Source: Thermincola carboxydiphila (GTDB taxonomy: Bacteria; Bacillota; Thermincolia; Thermincolales; UBA2595). From it: 64,000 nt of DNA. The notes below the pieces were generated by a model. It did no database searches and was not told the origin of the DNA. It saw only the letters and a list, made by a program, of their open reading frames with translations. The position numbers and the translations under genes are program-made. The DNA lies in contig JAENYP010000012.1 in the NCBI GenBank assembly GCA_016841725.1, positions 62,001 to 126,000 of the forward strand, written 5' to 3'. This document shows positions 1 through 9,357 of this stretch, in pieces. Position 1 is the first letter of the stretch. Each line of letters starts with the position of its first letter.

Positions 1-753
1 ATTGGGAACGGGATTTCACTGATAATTTTTGCAGGGATTGTAGCAGCGCTTCCCGGTGCCCTTTACCGGATTTACCAAGGACTTACTGCCGGAACGATTA
101 ATATTTTCAGTGTAATTTTCCTGGTTGTCATTGCAGCAATGGTTATAGCTGCGATAGTAGCAGTAAATGAAGGGCAGCGCAGGATTCCGGTACAATATGC
201 CAAAAGGGTTGTTGGCCGGCGCGTATATGGCGGGCAGAGCACCCATATACCTCTTAAGGTGAACCAGGCAGGTGTTATTCCGGTAATTTTTGCATCTTCA
301 ATTTTGCTTTTCCCAACTACCATAGCGCAGTTCTTCCAGTCTTCCGGTATATCCCAGTGGATTCTGGATGTATTCAGGTGGGGCGGGCCGACACATTCCA
401 TATTGTATGCAGTGTTTATCATATTTTTTACCTATTTTTATACAGCAATTACGTTTAATCCCGTTGACGTGGCGGACAATATGAAGAAACACGGCGGATT
501 TATCCCCGGACTGAGACCGGGTAGGCCTACAGCTGAATATCTGGATAAGATACTTACCAGGGTTACTCTTTCTGGTGCCATATTTTTGGCATTGATAGCT
601 ATTTTGCCAACTTTTGTATTAGTTGCCACAAAAATTGAGAACGTATATTTCGGTGGCACCGGACTTCTCATAGTTGTGGGTGTAGCCCTTGAGACCATGA
701 AACAGATTGAATCTCACCTGCTTATGAGGCATTATCAAGGGTTTATGAAATAG
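1..753 (+). CDS. secY: Protein translocase subunit SecY, C-terminal part (cut by window start)
   Basis: The frame is open from base 1 and encodes about 250 residues of SecY, the channel-forming subunit of the Sec translocon in the cytoplasmic membrane. The segment begins at the conserved GIxNGISLIIFAGI region, has several hydrophobic membrane helices, and ends in the cytoplasmic tail with the usual LLMRHYQGFMK-like terminus. The motif NPVDVADNMKKHGGFIPG (residues about 155-172 of the visible part) is diagnostic. Ten bases separate its stop from map. In many Firmicutes adk lies between secY and map; here it does not. Identification is firm; the N-terminal part lies outside the window. Confidence 0.97.
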   Translation: MGNGISLIIFAGIVAALPGALYRIYQGLTAGTINIFSVIFLVVIAAMVIAAIVAVNEGQRRIPVQYAKRVVGRRVYGGQSTHIPLKVNQAGVIPVIFASSILLFPTTIAQFFQSSGISQWILDVFRWGGPTHSILYAVFIIFFTYFYTAITFNPVDVADNMKKHGGFIPGLRPGRPTAEYLDKILTRVTLSGAIFLALIAILPTFVLVATKIENVYFGGTGLLIVVGVALETMKQIESHLLMRHYQGFMK

Positions 754-763
754 TTAGGAGCGA

Positions 764-1516
764 ATGTCCGTGATTGTTTGTAAATCTGACCGTGAACTTG
801 ATTATATGAGAGATGCGGGCAGAATAGTGGCCCAAGCACACGAAGAAATAAAAAAAGTGGTCAGGCCGGATGTCACTACACTTGACCTGGATAAGATTGC
901 CGAAGACTTCATCATTGCCAGTGGCGCCAGGCCTGCATTTAAAGGTTATCATGGTTTTCCGGGTTCTATTTGCGCTTCAGTGAATGAACAGGTGGTTCAC
1001 GGTATCCCTGGTTTAAGAAAATTGGAAAATGGGGATATTATTAGTATTGACATTGGAGCGGAAATAAATGGATATTTTGGGGATGCAGCCTTAACCGTCC
1101 CGGTAGGGGAGGTCAGGGATGAAGCAATGGAGCTGATCAGGGTTACCGAGGAAGCCTTGTTTACCGGAATCGGCAAAGCGGTGGATGGTAATCGGTTAAG
1201 CGACATTTCCCATAGTATTCAAACCTTTGTTGAGGGAAAAGGTTATTCGGTTGTCAGGGACTATGTTGGACACGGGATTGGCAGCCAAATGCATGAAGAA
1301 CCGCAGGTACCTAATTTCGGCAGGCCGGGTCGCGGACCCAGGCTTAGGTCCGGAATGACACTGGCTATAGAACCCATGGTCAATCAGGGCACACATGAAG
1401 TCATGACCCTGGGTGATAACTGGACAGTCGTTACAAAGGACGAAAAACTGTCTGCCCATTTTGAACACTCAGTTGCGATAACTGATAAACTGCCTGAAAT
1501 CCTGACTAAGGTATAA
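764..1516 (+). CDS. map: Type I methionine aminopeptidase
   Basis: This 250-residue enzyme removes the initiator methionine from nascent proteins. The metal ligands of the pita-bread fold are all visible: D96, D107, H170, E203 and E234, with H79 in the HGIPG segment. The length is typical of the short type I form without an N-terminal zinc or SH3 extension. The ATG follows a TTAGGAG ribosome binding site and lies 10 bases after secY, so the two are probably co-transcribed and translationally linked. The adenylate kinase gene that commonly sits between secY and map is absent at this position. Confidence 0.96.
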   Translation: MSVIVCKSDRELDYMRDAGRIVAQAHEEIKKVVRPDVTTLDLDKIAEDFIIASGARPAFKGYHGFPGSICASVNEQVVHGIPGLRKLENGDIISIDIGAEINGYFGDAALTVPVGEVRDEAMELIRVTEEALFTGIGKAVDGNRLSDISHSIQTFVEGKGYSVVRDYVGHGIGSQMHEEPQVPNFGRPGRGPRLRSGMTLAIEPMVNQGTHEVMTLGDNWTVVTKDEKLSAHFEHSVAITDKLPEILTKV

Positions 1517-1555
1517 CGTAATATTAGGGCGGATTTCAGGAGGTGTTTGGCAGTA

Positions 1556-1834
1556 ATGGATAATGTACAGGTAGGCCAGTTGGTTAGGTCCTCTGCAGGT
1601 CGAGACAAAGGGAAGGTATTCTTGATTTATGACTTGCTTGATGAAGCCTTTGTTCGGGTAATTGATGGCGAAAAAAGGAAATTGACAAATCCCAAGAGAA
1701 AGAACATTAAGCATCTTGATATTTTTCCTGTAAAAGCTGATACTGTAGCTGAAAAGCTGATCAGGGGGGAACCCGTTACAGAGAAAGAAATCTCTGAAAC
1801 CATAAAAACCTTGGGGTTAAGCCATATAGATTGA
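1556..1834 (+). CDS. KOW-domain RNA-binding protein (L14e-like)
   Basis: A 92-residue protein in the slot between map and infA, where many Firmicutes carry a small KOW-domain protein annotated as ribosomal L14e-like. Residues 6-35 form a KOW-like segment ([18 protein letters not shown]) and the middle is rich in K and R, fitting RNA binding. Its exact role is unknown; it may assist the ribosome. I chose ATG 1556, 11 bases after AGGAGGT; an in-frame TTG at 1547 is only 2 bases from that site and is unlikely. Function assignment is by position and family resemblance. Confidence 0.85.
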   Translation: MDNVQVGQLVRSSAGRDKGKVFLIYDLLDEAFVRVIDGEKRKLTNPKRKNIKHLDIFPVKADTVAEKLIRGEPVTEKEISETIKTLGLSHID

Positions 1835-1865
1835 AAAGTCGAACAAAAGGGAGGGTGTTTGCCTA

Positions 1866-2084
1866 GTGTCAAAACAGGATGTAATTGAGGTAGAGGGTAC
1901 TGTAATAGAACCACTACCTAATGCCATGTTCAGGGTAGAACTTGAAAATGGACACAGAGTATTGGCTCATGTATCCGGCAAAATCAGGATGAATTTTATC
2001 AGGATTCTGCCCGGAGACAAAGTTACTATAGAGTTGTCACCCTACGACCTAACACGTGGACGTATAGTTTATCGATATAAGTAG
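1866..2084 (+). CDS. infA: Translation initiation factor IF-1
   Basis: A 72-residue OB-fold protein that binds the ribosomal A site during initiation. The sequence carries the hallmark segments [35 protein letters not shown] and [10 protein letters not shown]. The start is GTG at 1866, preceded by a GGGAGGGTG site. It sits in the expected order KOW protein, infA, rpmJ, rpsM. Nothing odd is seen. Confidence 0.98.
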   Translation: MSKQDVIEVEGTVIEPLPNAMFRVELENGHRVLAHVSGKIRMNFIRILPGDKVTIELSPYDLTRGRIVYRYK

Positions 2085-2222
<138 letters not shown>

Positions 2223-2250
2223 AAAATTGTAAAAGACGGAGGTGCACATA

Positions 2251-2622
2251 ATGGCGAGAATAGCTGGGGTTGACTTACCCCGGGAAAAACGTGTGGAAAT
2301 TGCTATGACATATATTTTTGGGATCGGGCGCTCTGTCTCCAAGCGGATCATGGCAGAAACCGGGATTAACCCTGATACCCGGGTCAGAGACCTGACCGAA
2401 GAGGAAATTGCCAAGCTCAGGGAATACATTGACAAAAACCTGAACGTGGAAGGCGATCTGAGAAGGGATATCTCATTAAGTATCAAGCGGCTGATGGAAA
2501 TTGGGTGCTACCGCGGAATTCGGCATCGCCGGGGACTGCCTGTTCGCGGGCAGAAGACCAAGACCAATGCCAGGACCAGAAAAGGTCCCAAAAAGACTGT
2601 TGGCGTTCGCCGCAAGAAATAG
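2251..2622 (+). CDS. rpsM: 30S ribosomal protein S13
   Basis: A 123-residue S13, which contacts tRNA and 16S rRNA in the small-subunit head. It starts [18 protein letters not shown] and ends with the basic tail characteristic of the family ([19 protein letters not shown]). ATG 2251 lies after ACGGAGGT; an upstream in-frame GTG at 2242 overlaps that site and was rejected. It is part of the alpha operon rpsM-rpsK-rpsD-rpoA-rplQ. Confidence 0.98.
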   Translation: MARIAGVDLPREKRVEIAMTYIFGIGRSVSKRIMAETGINPDTRVRDLTEEEIAKLREYIDKNLNVEGDLRRDISLSIKRLMEIGCYRGIRHRRGLPVRGQKTKTNARTRKGPKKTVGVRRKK

Positions 2623-2638
2623 CAAGGGGGGATAAAGG

Positions 2639-3025
2639 ATGGCTCGTAGAGTTAGAACCAAACGTAAGGAACGGAAGAATGTTGAACGTGGTGTGGCCCA
2701 TATAAAGTCCACTTTTAATAATACCATAATCACCATTGCAGACACCAATGGGAATTGTGTATCATGGTCGAGTGCGGGAACGCTGGGATTTAAAGGTTCC
2801 AGAAAGAGCACCCCGTTTGCTGCCCAGATGGCGGCAGAATCTGCTGCCAAAGAGGCTATGGACCACGGTATGAAGGAAATAGAGGTTTTTGTTAAAGGGC
2901 CGGGCGCCGGAAGGGAAGCAGCTATCAGGGCTATTCAGGCCGCAGGTCTGGAAGTCAACATGATTAAGGACGTTACCCCTATTCCCCATAATGGCTGCCG
3001 TCCACCAAAGAGAAGAAGAGTTTAG
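2639..3025 (+). CDS. rpsK: 30S ribosomal protein S11
   Basis: A 128-residue S11 of the 30S platform. Visible family segments are [12 protein letters not shown]-like residues near 20-35, [14 protein letters not shown] near 87-100, and the C-terminal [18 protein letters not shown]. It lies 16 bases after rpsM with a purine-rich GGGGGATAAAGG upstream. Confidence 0.98.
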   Translation: MARRVRTKRKERKNVERGVAHIKSTFNNTIITIADTNGNCVSWSSAGTLGFKGSRKSTPFAAQMAAESAAKEAMDHGMKEIEVFVKGPGAGREAAIRAIQAAGLEVNMIKDVTPIPHNGCRPPKRRRV

Positions 3026-3041
3026 GAGGTGTTGACACAGG

Positions 3042-3668
3042 ATGGCTAGATACAATGGACCTGTTTGCAGATTATGCCGCAGGGAAGGCGCTAAATTATA
3101 TCTTAAAGGTGACAGGTGCTATACCAATAAATGTGCTATTGACAGGAGAGGCTATGCTCCGGGTGAACACGGGCAGAGCAGGAAAAAAGTTTCTGAGTAT
3201 GGTATTCAGCTCAGGGAAAAACAGAAGGCCCGCCGGATTTACGGTATTTTGGAGACCCAATTCCGCAACTACTTTGAAAAAGCTGAACGTCAAAAGGGGG
3301 TTACCGGTGAAAACCTTCTCAGACTGCTGGAAAGACGGCTTGACAATGTTGTCTACCGTTTGGGCTATGCAGGTTCACGCACCGAGGCCAGGCAGCTGGT
3401 TCGTCATGGTCACTTTACCGTAAACGGTAGAAAGGTTAATATACCTTCGTTTCTGGTAAAGGTTGGAGATGTTGTCGAAGTTCGTGAAAAAAGCCGTGAG
3501 GTCAATAGAGTTAAGGAACTCGCGGAACAGGCGGCAAGAAAAACCCCGCCGGCATGGCTCGAGGTATCTGCCGACCAGTTTACAGGAAAGGTGGTTGCTA
3601 TTCCTTCTCGGGAAGAAATTGATATGCCTATAGAGGAACACCTTATTGTAGAGCTGTACTCCAGGTAA
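3042..3668 (+). CDS. rpsD: 30S ribosomal protein S4, zinc-binding form
   Basis: A 208-residue S4, a primary assembly protein that binds 16S rRNA. The N-terminus contains the four cysteines of the C+ form (CRLC near residue 9, then C26 and C31), so it probably binds zinc. The S4 RNA-binding domain follows around residues 98-160 ([21 protein letters not shown]). The site GGAGGTG lies 12 bases upstream of the ATG. In many bacteria S4 represses the alpha operon; no leader structure for this was identified here. Confidence 0.98.
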   Translation: MARYNGPVCRLCRREGAKLYLKGDRCYTNKCAIDRRGYAPGEHGQSRKKVSEYGIQLREKQKARRIYGILETQFRNYFEKAERQKGVTGENLLRLLERRLDNVVYRLGYAGSRTEARQLVRHGHFTVNGRKVNIPSFLVKVGDVVEVREKSREVNRVKELAEQAARKTPPAWLEVSADQFTGKVVAIPSREEIDMPIEEHLIVELYSR

Positions 3669-3706
3669 TCAACCAAAGTTTCAAGTCTCGAGAAGGAGGG
3701 TCACTT

Positions 3707-4645
3707 ATGTTGGAGATCGAAAAGCCCAAAATAGAGTGTGTGGAACTGATTGATGATTATGGTAAGTTTGTGGTTGAACCTTTGGAGAGAGGTTATGGAA
3801 TAACACTGGGTAACTCTCTGAGGCGTATCCTGCTGTCTTCATTACCGGGAGCAGCGGTTACCTCGGTGAGGATTGACAGTGTTTTACATGAATTTTCCAC
3901 AGTACCGGGAGTTGTTGAGGATGTTACCGATATCATCCTTAATCTGAAGGGTCTCTGTATAAAAATGCATACTGATGAGGAACGGGTGCTTCGGATTGAA
4001 ACTGAAGAACCGGGAATAGTTACGGCAGGTGACATTATCACAGATGCAGATGTGGAGATACTTAATCCGGAACTTAAGATTGCCACGATATCTGAAGGTC
4101 GGTTGTATATGGAGATTACTGCTGCCAAGGGCAGGGGCTATGTCCCTGCAGAGAAGAACAAAAAGGAGGATCATGTTATCGGTGTTATCCCGATAGATTC
4201 TGCCTTTACTCCGGTGCGGAAAGTAAATTACCATATAGAAGATACCAGGGTAGGACAGATTACCGACTATGACAAGCTTACTCTGGAAGTATGGACAAAT
4301 GGCAGTATCAGGCCTGATGAGGCTACCAGCCTTTCAGCCAAGATACTGAGCGAGTACCTGCGGCAGTTTATTGGTCTTACTGAGACAGTTAATGATGTAG
4401 AAATAATGGTAGAAAAGGAAGAAGAAGAAAAAGATAAGATACTTGAAATGACCATAGAGGAACTTGACTTATCGGTAAGGTCTTACAACTGCCTCAAGAG
4501 AGCAGGAATAAATACAGTTGAAGAACTGACACAGCGTACTGAAGAGGACATGATCAAGGTCCGCAACCTTGGCAAGAAGTCCCTTGAAGAGGTTATTAAC
4601 AAAATGCATGAACTGGGTCTTTCCCTGAAGGAATCTGAAGAATAA
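3707..4645 (+). CDS. rpoA: DNA-directed RNA polymerase subunit alpha
   Basis: A 312-residue alpha subunit. The N-terminal dimerization domain spans about 1-230 ([17 protein letters not shown] is diagnostic). An acidic linker, rich in E and K around 235-245, leads into the C-terminal domain with [19 protein letters not shown] and [10 protein letters not shown], which contacts UP elements and activators. GAGAAGGAGGG provides the ribosome binding site. Standard alpha operon position between rpsD and rplQ. Confidence 0.99.
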   Translation: MLEIEKPKIECVELIDDYGKFVVEPLERGYGITLGNSLRRILLSSLPGAAVTSVRIDSVLHEFSTVPGVVEDVTDIILNLKGLCIKMHTDEERVLRIETEEPGIVTAGDIITDADVEILNPELKIATISEGRLYMEITAAKGRGYVPAEKNKKEDHVIGVIPIDSAFTPVRKVNYHIEDTRVGQITDYDKLTLEVWTNGSIRPDEATSLSAKILSEYLRQFIGLTETVNDVEIMVEKEEEEKDKILEMTIEELDLSVRSYNCLKRAGINTVEELTQRTEEDMIKVRNLGKKSLEEVINKMHELGLSLKESEE

Positions 4646-4665
4646 GACAGGAGGGGGGAAACAAA

Positions 4666-5004
4666 ATGGCATTTCCCAAACTGGGCCTACCGACTGATCA
4701 CAGAAAGGCCTTGGTGCGTAATATGGTTACTTCCTTGCTTCGTGAAGAAAGAGTCCAGACCACAGCAGCCCGTGCCAGGTCTGTAAGCCGCGTCACGGAG
4801 AAAATGATTACTCTGGCTAAACGCGGAGACTTACATGCCCGCAGACAGGCAATGCAATTTATCTATGATGAGGATGTTGTCAAAAAATTGTTTGACGTAT
4901 TGGCAACTAAATATGCCGACCGGCAGGGTGGCTACACCAGAACCATTAAAGTGGGCCAGCGCCGCGGCGATGCTGCTGAAATGGTGATACTGGAACTTGT
5001 ATAA
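4666..5004 (+). CDS. rplQ: 50S ribosomal protein L17
   Basis: A 112-residue L17, the last gene of the alpha operon. It carries the family segments [20 protein letters not shown] and the basic helix around residues 30-60. It is followed about 100 bases downstream by a strong terminator (5111-5173), which probably ends the ribosomal transcription unit. Confidence 0.98.
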   Translation: MAFPKLGLPTDHRKALVRNMVTSLLREERVQTTAARARSVSRVTEKMITLAKRGDLHARRQAMQFIYDEDVVKKLFDVLATKYADRQGGYTRTIKVGQRRGDAAEMVILELV

Positions 5005-5110
5005 TTAGAACATGAGCGAGGTCAGGATGGTTTACTAAAATTCATGTAAACAATTCCTGGCTTCTGTTTTTTTGGCAGATTGGAAAAATAAAATTTTGTC
5101 CTATCTGCAT

Positions 5111-5173
5111 AAAAAAGGCTAAGCTTCGCCGAGAGCAAGCTCAAAGGCGCTTAGCGAAGCTAAGCCTTTTTAA
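5111..5173 (+). terminator. Intrinsic terminator after rplQ
   Basis: Inverted repeat with arms AAAAAGGCTAAGCTTCGC (5112-5129) and GCGAAGCTAAGCCTTTTT (5154-5171), one mismatch, with a 24-base loop that can fold further. The A-tract before and T-tract after make it potentially bidirectional. It separates the ribosomal operon from the ECF genes. Confidence 0.9.
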
Positions 5174-5246
5174 TTAATATTTTTGGCTGCGCCAAATATA
5201 ATGATTGATATATGATTAAATATATAACATGTAGTGTGGTGAGTGT

Positions 5247-6095
5247 ATGGGTCCTTTTATCAGGTTCAGGGATGTCAGCTTTTGGTACTCCAGGGAAAAG
5301 GAAGAAAAATCTCAAAGCTCCGGGAGTCACGTGCTTTCCGAGATCAATTTGGATATCCATAAGGGGGAATTTTTGGCCCTGGCAGGCCCTAATGGCTGTG
5401 GTAAATCGACACTGGTAAGGCTGATAAACGGACTTTTACTGCCAAGTATGGGGAGTGTGTCAGTAGATGGCCTGGATACTGACAAAAGAGATAACCTCCC
5501 TGCAATAAGGAGAAAAGTCGGTATGGTTTTTCAGAATCCTGATACCCAGTTATTTGCCTCAGTCGTGGAAGAGGACGTCTCTTTTGGGGTCGAGAATTTG
5601 TGCCTGCCTCGTAACGAGATCAGGCAGAGGGTTGATTGGGCGTTAGAACAGGTGGGTATGGAGGAATACCGGAATTATCCCCCCCATAGGTTGTCAGGGG
5701 GGCAAAAACAGAAGGTGGCTATCGCCGGTGTGCTGGCCATGCGCCCGGATTGTATAGTCCTTGACGAACCAACCTCAATGCTGGATCCCGGAAGTAAGCA
5801 AGAAGTCCTTACAGCGGTCAGGGACTTAAACAGCCGTCATAATATTACGATTATCTATGTGACTCATGATATGAGTGAAACAATTTTCAGCAGCCGGATA
5901 ATAGCTATGGCACGCGGTAAAACAATATATCAGGGGAACCCCGAACAGTTTTTTGCCGATAAGGAGAGCCTCCGCGCCACAGGCCTTGCAGTACCGCCTA
6001 TAAAACAACTTATTAATTCACTAAGGGAACAGGGGATAAGATTACCTGCAAACATTAATTCTTTAGAAGAACTGGTGGATTTTATATGTCTATAG
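5247..6095 (+). CDS. ecfA1: Energy-coupling factor transporter ATPase EcfA1
   Basis: A 282-residue ABC ATPase, one of two that power an ECF vitamin/metal importer with EcfT and interchangeable S components. Walker A is GPNGCGKS (47-54), the Q-loop follows in VFQNPDTQLF, the signature is LSGGQKQ, and Walker B is IVLDEPTS. Its position directly after rplQ and before ecfA2-ecfT-truA is the usual group II ECF arrangement. Its end overlaps ecfA2 by 10 bases. No S component is encoded nearby, as expected for a shared module. The ribosome binding site is weak (GTGGTGAG), so the start is only fairly sure. Confidence 0.93.
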   Translation: MGPFIRFRDVSFWYSREKEEKSQSSGSHVLSEINLDIHKGEFLALAGPNGCGKSTLVRLINGLLLPSMGSVSVDGLDTDKRDNLPAIRRKVGMVFQNPDTQLFASVVEEDVSFGVENLCLPRNEIRQRVDWALEQVGMEEYRNYPPHRLSGGQKQKVAIAGVLAMRPDCIVLDEPTSMLDPGSKQEVLTAVRDLNSRHNITIIYVTHDMSETIFSSRIIAMARGKTIYQGNPEQFFADKESLRATGLAVPPIKQLINSLREQGIRLPANINSLEELVDFICL

Positions 6096-6940
6096 AAATA
6101 AAGAATGTCAGCTATGTGTACTCAAAAGGTACTCCGTTTGCCAGACAGGCCATCAAAGGCGTTAATTTGCGGGCTGCCAGGGGAGAGTGGCTTGCCGTTA
6201 TGGGACCTACCGGGTCAGGCAAATCCACCATGCTGCAGCATCTAAACGGCCTCCTGAAGCCAGATTCGGGGGAGGTTCTGCTGGATGACAAAAACATCCA
6301 CTCATCTGCTGCCAGCCTGAGAGAAGCCAGGCAGAAAGTTGGGTTGGTTTTTCAGTACCCTGAGCACCAGCTTTTTGGGGCTACCGTTTATGAAGAAATC
6401 GCATATGCACCGGAGAATTATGGCTGTTCTCCGGACGAAATTCCGGAGCTGGTTCAAAGAGCTATGGATACCGTGGGTCTGGGTTATGACCGGTACAAAA
6501 GCCGTCAGCCCTATGAACTCAGCGGTGGCGAGAAGAGAAGAGTTGCCCTGGCAGGAGTGCTGGCGGCATTACCTGAGGTTATTGTTCTTGATGAGCCGAC
6601 TGCAGGACTGGATGCTGTGGGAAGACAACTGCTGACTGAGACTATTACCCGTTTGAACCGGGACCGTGGGATAACCGTAATCTGGGTGACCCATGAAATT
6701 ACAGAAATAGCTCATCTTGCTGAAAGGCTGATTGTTTTAAATAAAGGGGAAGTAGCCATTGCAGGAAAAACGCGTGAAGTACTGGCTAACCCTATGATGT
6801 CGGAACTGGGCCTTGATATCCCACCGGCAGTAGCAATATCCAGGGAACTGGGGGGGAGGGGTGTCCCGGTGAGGGGACAGCCTGTCACCCTGGATGAAAT
6901 CAGGGAAGAAATAATCAGGCTGCTTAAAGAAAAACAATAA
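6086..6940 (+). CDS. ecfA2: Energy-coupling factor transporter ATPase EcfA2
   Basis: A 284-residue ABC ATPase that pairs with EcfA1. Walker A is GPTGSGKS (40-47), then VFQYPEHQLF, the signature LSGGEKRR and Walker B VIVLDEPTAGLD. The start codon lies inside the end of ecfA1, indicating translational coupling. A C-terminal ECF-type extension after the H-loop (WVTHE) is present. Confidence 0.93.
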   Translation: MSIEIKNVSYVYSKGTPFARQAIKGVNLRAARGEWLAVMGPTGSGKSTMLQHLNGLLKPDSGEVLLDDKNIHSSAASLREARQKVGLVFQYPEHQLFGATVYEEIAYAPENYGCSPDEIPELVQRAMDTVGLGYDRYKSRQPYELSGGEKRRVALAGVLAALPEVIVLDEPTAGLDAVGRQLLTETITRLNRDRGITVIWVTHEITEIAHLAERLIVLNKGEVAIAGKTREVLANPMMSELGLDIPPAVAISRELGGRGVPVRGQPVTLDEIREEIIRLLKEKQ

Positions 6941-6973
6941 TCAAACTGGTAAGGAAATAACTATGATCAGAGT

Positions 6974-7774
6974 GTGGTGCTTATGGAAGGTATTGTTTTC
7001 GGACAATATGTGCCGGGAAGTTCACTGCTGCACAGGCTTGACCCGAGAACCAAAATAATTGTTTCGGCAATACTGCTTTGGTTGGTATTTGTTGTGGAGA
7101 CCCCGGCTGAATTCACGGCATATGGCCTGTTTATACTGTTTTTGTACATAATCGGAGGGGTTGCCGGAAGTTTCCTCAAGGTTATGAAACCGGGTCTTTT
7201 TTTAATTATCATCACCCTGGTCCTGAATATGTTCTTTACTCCAGGGGAGACCATGTTCAGCATCGGACCGGTCCCTGTCTCACGAACAGGCCTGGAAAAC
7301 GGCCTTATCCTGGGTCTTAAAATTGTGTATCTGATTCTCCTCTCTTCGCTGGTGACTCTGGTTACCTCACCGGTACGGATGACTGATGGACTGGAACAGC
7401 TGATGAAACCATTTAAGCGGGTTGGTCTCCCTGCCAGTGAGCTTGCCATGATGATAAATATTGCCCTGAGGTTTATTCCGACTTTTTGGGAGGAAACAGA
7501 TAAAATAATCAAAGCACAGAAATCGAGAGGGGCCGATTTTGAGAGTTGGCATCTCCAAAAGCGGGCAAAGTACATGACCGCCCTTCTGGTGCCATTATTT
7601 GTAAGTTCCTTCCGTAAGGCCGACGAACTGGCCATGGCCATGGAGTCAAGGGGCTATGTGGTCGGAATGGAGAGAACCAGTCTGCACAAACTGGAGTTCA
7701 GGCCGTTAGATTTTCTGGTACTGGCATTGACTGTCACGATCACGGGTGCATTTGTAATGTATAAGTATTTTTGA
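6974..7774 (+). CDS. ecfT: Energy-coupling factor transporter transmembrane protein EcfT
   Basis: A membrane protein of up to 266 residues that couples the two ATPases to substrate-binding S components. It shows the family opening GQYVPGSSLLHRLDPRTK, several hydrophobic helices, and the two Ala-Arg-Gly-like coupling segments: QKSRGADFESW and MAMESRGYV, each with the conserved S-R-G. The start is uncertain: in-frame GTG 6974, GTG 6977 and ATG 6983 all lack a well-spaced ribosome binding site. It continues the ecfA1-ecfA2 operon and precedes truA by 16 bases. Confidence 0.92.
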   Translation: MVLMEGIVFGQYVPGSSLLHRLDPRTKIIVSAILLWLVFVVETPAEFTAYGLFILFLYIIGGVAGSFLKVMKPGLFLIIITLVLNMFFTPGETMFSIGPVPVSRTGLENGLILGLKIVYLILLSSLVTLVTSPVRMTDGLEQLMKPFKRVGLPASELAMMINIALRFIPTFWEETDKIIKAQKSRGADFESWHLQKRAKYMTALLVPLFVSSFRKADELAMAMESRGYVVGMERTSLHKLEFRPLDFLVLALTVTITGAFVMYKYF

Positions 7775-7790
7775 AAGGACGTCCATAGCA

Positions 7791-8528
7791 GTGAGGAATA
7801 TCAAAGTACTGGTGGAATATGACGGAACAAACTATCACGGTTTTCAGAGACAGACAGATAACCTGCCAACAATCCAGAAATCCTTGGAGGAAGCTCTGGG
7901 CTTGCTGGTTGAGCATCCAGTTACTGTGAACGGGTCCGGCAGGACAGATGCCGGGGTCCATGCACGGGGACAGGTCATCAACTTTATTACAGACTGCCGG
8001 ATACCCGCAGAAAGGCTCCCTTTTGCCATGAACAGTCTGCTGCCGGAGGATATCGCGGCAAAAGATGCTCAGGAGGCCGCTCCGTCCTTTCATGCCCAGT
8101 TTTCAGCCCGTTCCAAGGTGTACAGATATTATATTTATAATTCGCGCACTCCTTCGGCCTTTGAAAGGCGTTACAGCTATTATGTGCCCCAGGGACTGGA
8201 TATAGAAAAAATGAGGGCAGCGGCCGGGTATATTGTGGGAGAACATGATTTTACCGCCTTCAGGGCAGCCGGGTCGCATGCCAAAACGTCGGTCAGGAAT
8301 GTGTCCAGGCTTGATATTGAATATATGCCGCCTCATCTATATATAACAGTTGAGGCTAATGGCTTTTTATATAACATGGTCCGGATTATCACCGGGACAC
8401 TGCTTTATGTGGGCAAAGGCAAGCTGACACCGGACGAAGTACGGAATTTTGTCAATTCCGGCAGGCGCGAGGAGGCAGGGCCGACAGTGCCGCCTCATGG
8501 GCTGTGTCTGTTGGAAGTGAAGTACTAG
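7791..8528 (+). CDS. truA: tRNA pseudouridine synthase A
   Basis: A 245-residue enzyme that makes pseudouridine at positions 38-40 of tRNA anticodon stems. The catalytic aspartate is D53 in GSGRTDAGVHARGQ. Other family segments are YDGTNYHGFQRQ (10-21), FRAAGSHAKTSVR and the C-terminal PPHGLCLLEVKY. GTG start at 7791 following GAAAGGACG. The ECF-truA linkage is common in Firmicutes. Confidence 0.96.
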   Translation: MRNIKVLVEYDGTNYHGFQRQTDNLPTIQKSLEEALGLLVEHPVTVNGSGRTDAGVHARGQVINFITDCRIPAERLPFAMNSLLPEDIAAKDAQEAAPSFHAQFSARSKVYRYYIYNSRTPSAFERRYSYYVPQGLDIEKMRAAAGYIVGEHDFTAFRAAGSHAKTSVRNVSRLDIEYMPPHLYITVEANGFLYNMVRIITGTLLYVGKGKLTPDEVRNFVNSGRREEAGPTVPPHGLCLLEVKY

Positions 8529-8549
8529 GACGGTATGAGGAGCGAACTT

Positions 8550-8891
8550 ATGAACATCCAAATTTTCGGTACCAGGAAATGTTTTGCAACTAAAAAAGCG
8601 GAACGCTACTTTAAAGAACGAAGTATCAGATATTACTTTGTTGACTTGACCGAAAGGGGTCTAAGCAAGGGAGAACTGCAGAGTGTCCGGTCGGCTGTGG
8701 GGTTAGACAGCTTGATTGACAGTTCGGCAAGGGATTACAAGAAACTGAACATGGATCGCATTATTGGGTCGAGTGTCAGGGAAGAAATCCTTTTAAATAA
8801 CCCCGGACTCTACAGAACTCCAATAGTACGCAACGGGAAACTGGCCACAGTGGGCTATCAGCCGGATGTATGGAAAACCTGGGAAGAATGA
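8550..8891 (+). CDS. ArsC/Spx-family thioredoxin-fold protein
   Basis: A 113-residue protein of the ArsC/Spx/YffB family. It opens MNIQIFGTRKCFATKKAERYF with one cysteine at residue 11 and no CxxC, and carries the cis-proline segment RTPIVRNGK near the end. The single-Cys form is closer to YffB-like or arsenate-reductase-like members than to redox-sensing CxxC Spx. Substrate is unknown. I chose ATG 8550, 5 bases after AGGAGCG; an in-frame ATG at 8535 lacks a good site. It follows truA by 21 bases and may share its transcript. Confidence 0.82.
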   Translation: MNIQIFGTRKCFATKKAERYFKERSIRYYFVDLTERGLSKGELQSVRSAVGLDSLIDSSARDYKKLNMDRIIGSSVREEILLNNPGLYRTPIVRNGKLATVGYQPDVWKTWEE

Positions 8892-9011
8892 ATTAACTTC
8901 TGATATGAACCTCCATTCCGGGAATGGTTGAATAAAGGATTATTTAGTTCGTATAGCAATACTGCCTTACATAGTGGTTATAATATTACGTGACCATTTT
9001 TTTAATATTTC

Positions 9012-9328
9012 AGCCTCACGGAAGTGACCTTAATGGCATATGGTGATGTGTTGTACAAGATTTTCCTGGCACTGCCGCCGTTATGAGTCTGGCTGCAAAG
9101 CACCGGCAACAAGGCAGGGAGTCCCCGCCTGTCCGAAGATGGCGAAGGCCGCCGGGAAGTTTTGGCTCGCCAAAACGGAAGGCGGCCATCTTGCAGAAAA
9201 GCTTAATGAGCCATCGAGTTCGGGGACGCTGCCTTGTTGCCGGGGGGGCAGCCAAGACTCATAGGCGGCAGTGCAGAAAATCGGTACAACACATCATCAT
9301 ATTCGCCAACAGTCACTTCCGGGAGGCT
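9012..9328 (-). repeat. Palindromic dispersed element, copy A (inverted orientation)
   Basis: A 317 bp imperfect palindrome filling most of the 466-base gene-free gap before asnS. Ends are AGCCTCACGGAAGTGAC and its inverted partner GTCACTTCCGGGAGGCT. Nested inverted repeats run inward: GTTGTACAAGATTTTC opposite GAAAATCGGTACAAC, GGCAACAAGGCAG opposite CTGCCTTGTTGCC, and a central hairpin built on GATGGCGAAGGCCGCC and GGCGGCCATC around GTTTTGG/CCAAAAC. Its reverse complement aligns with copies B (29242) and D (62821). It has no convincing gene. It may be a MITE-like or structured-RNA element. Confidence 0.88.
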
Positions 9329-9357
9329 TAAAAATTACATAATAAGGGGAATCATGT

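Noticed and set aside
9083-9331. An 82-residue frame in palindromic element A, with similar frames in copies B and D
   Set aside because: The frames are similar only because the elements are. They run through the palindrome, differ in length and ends among copies, and have no ribosome binding site.
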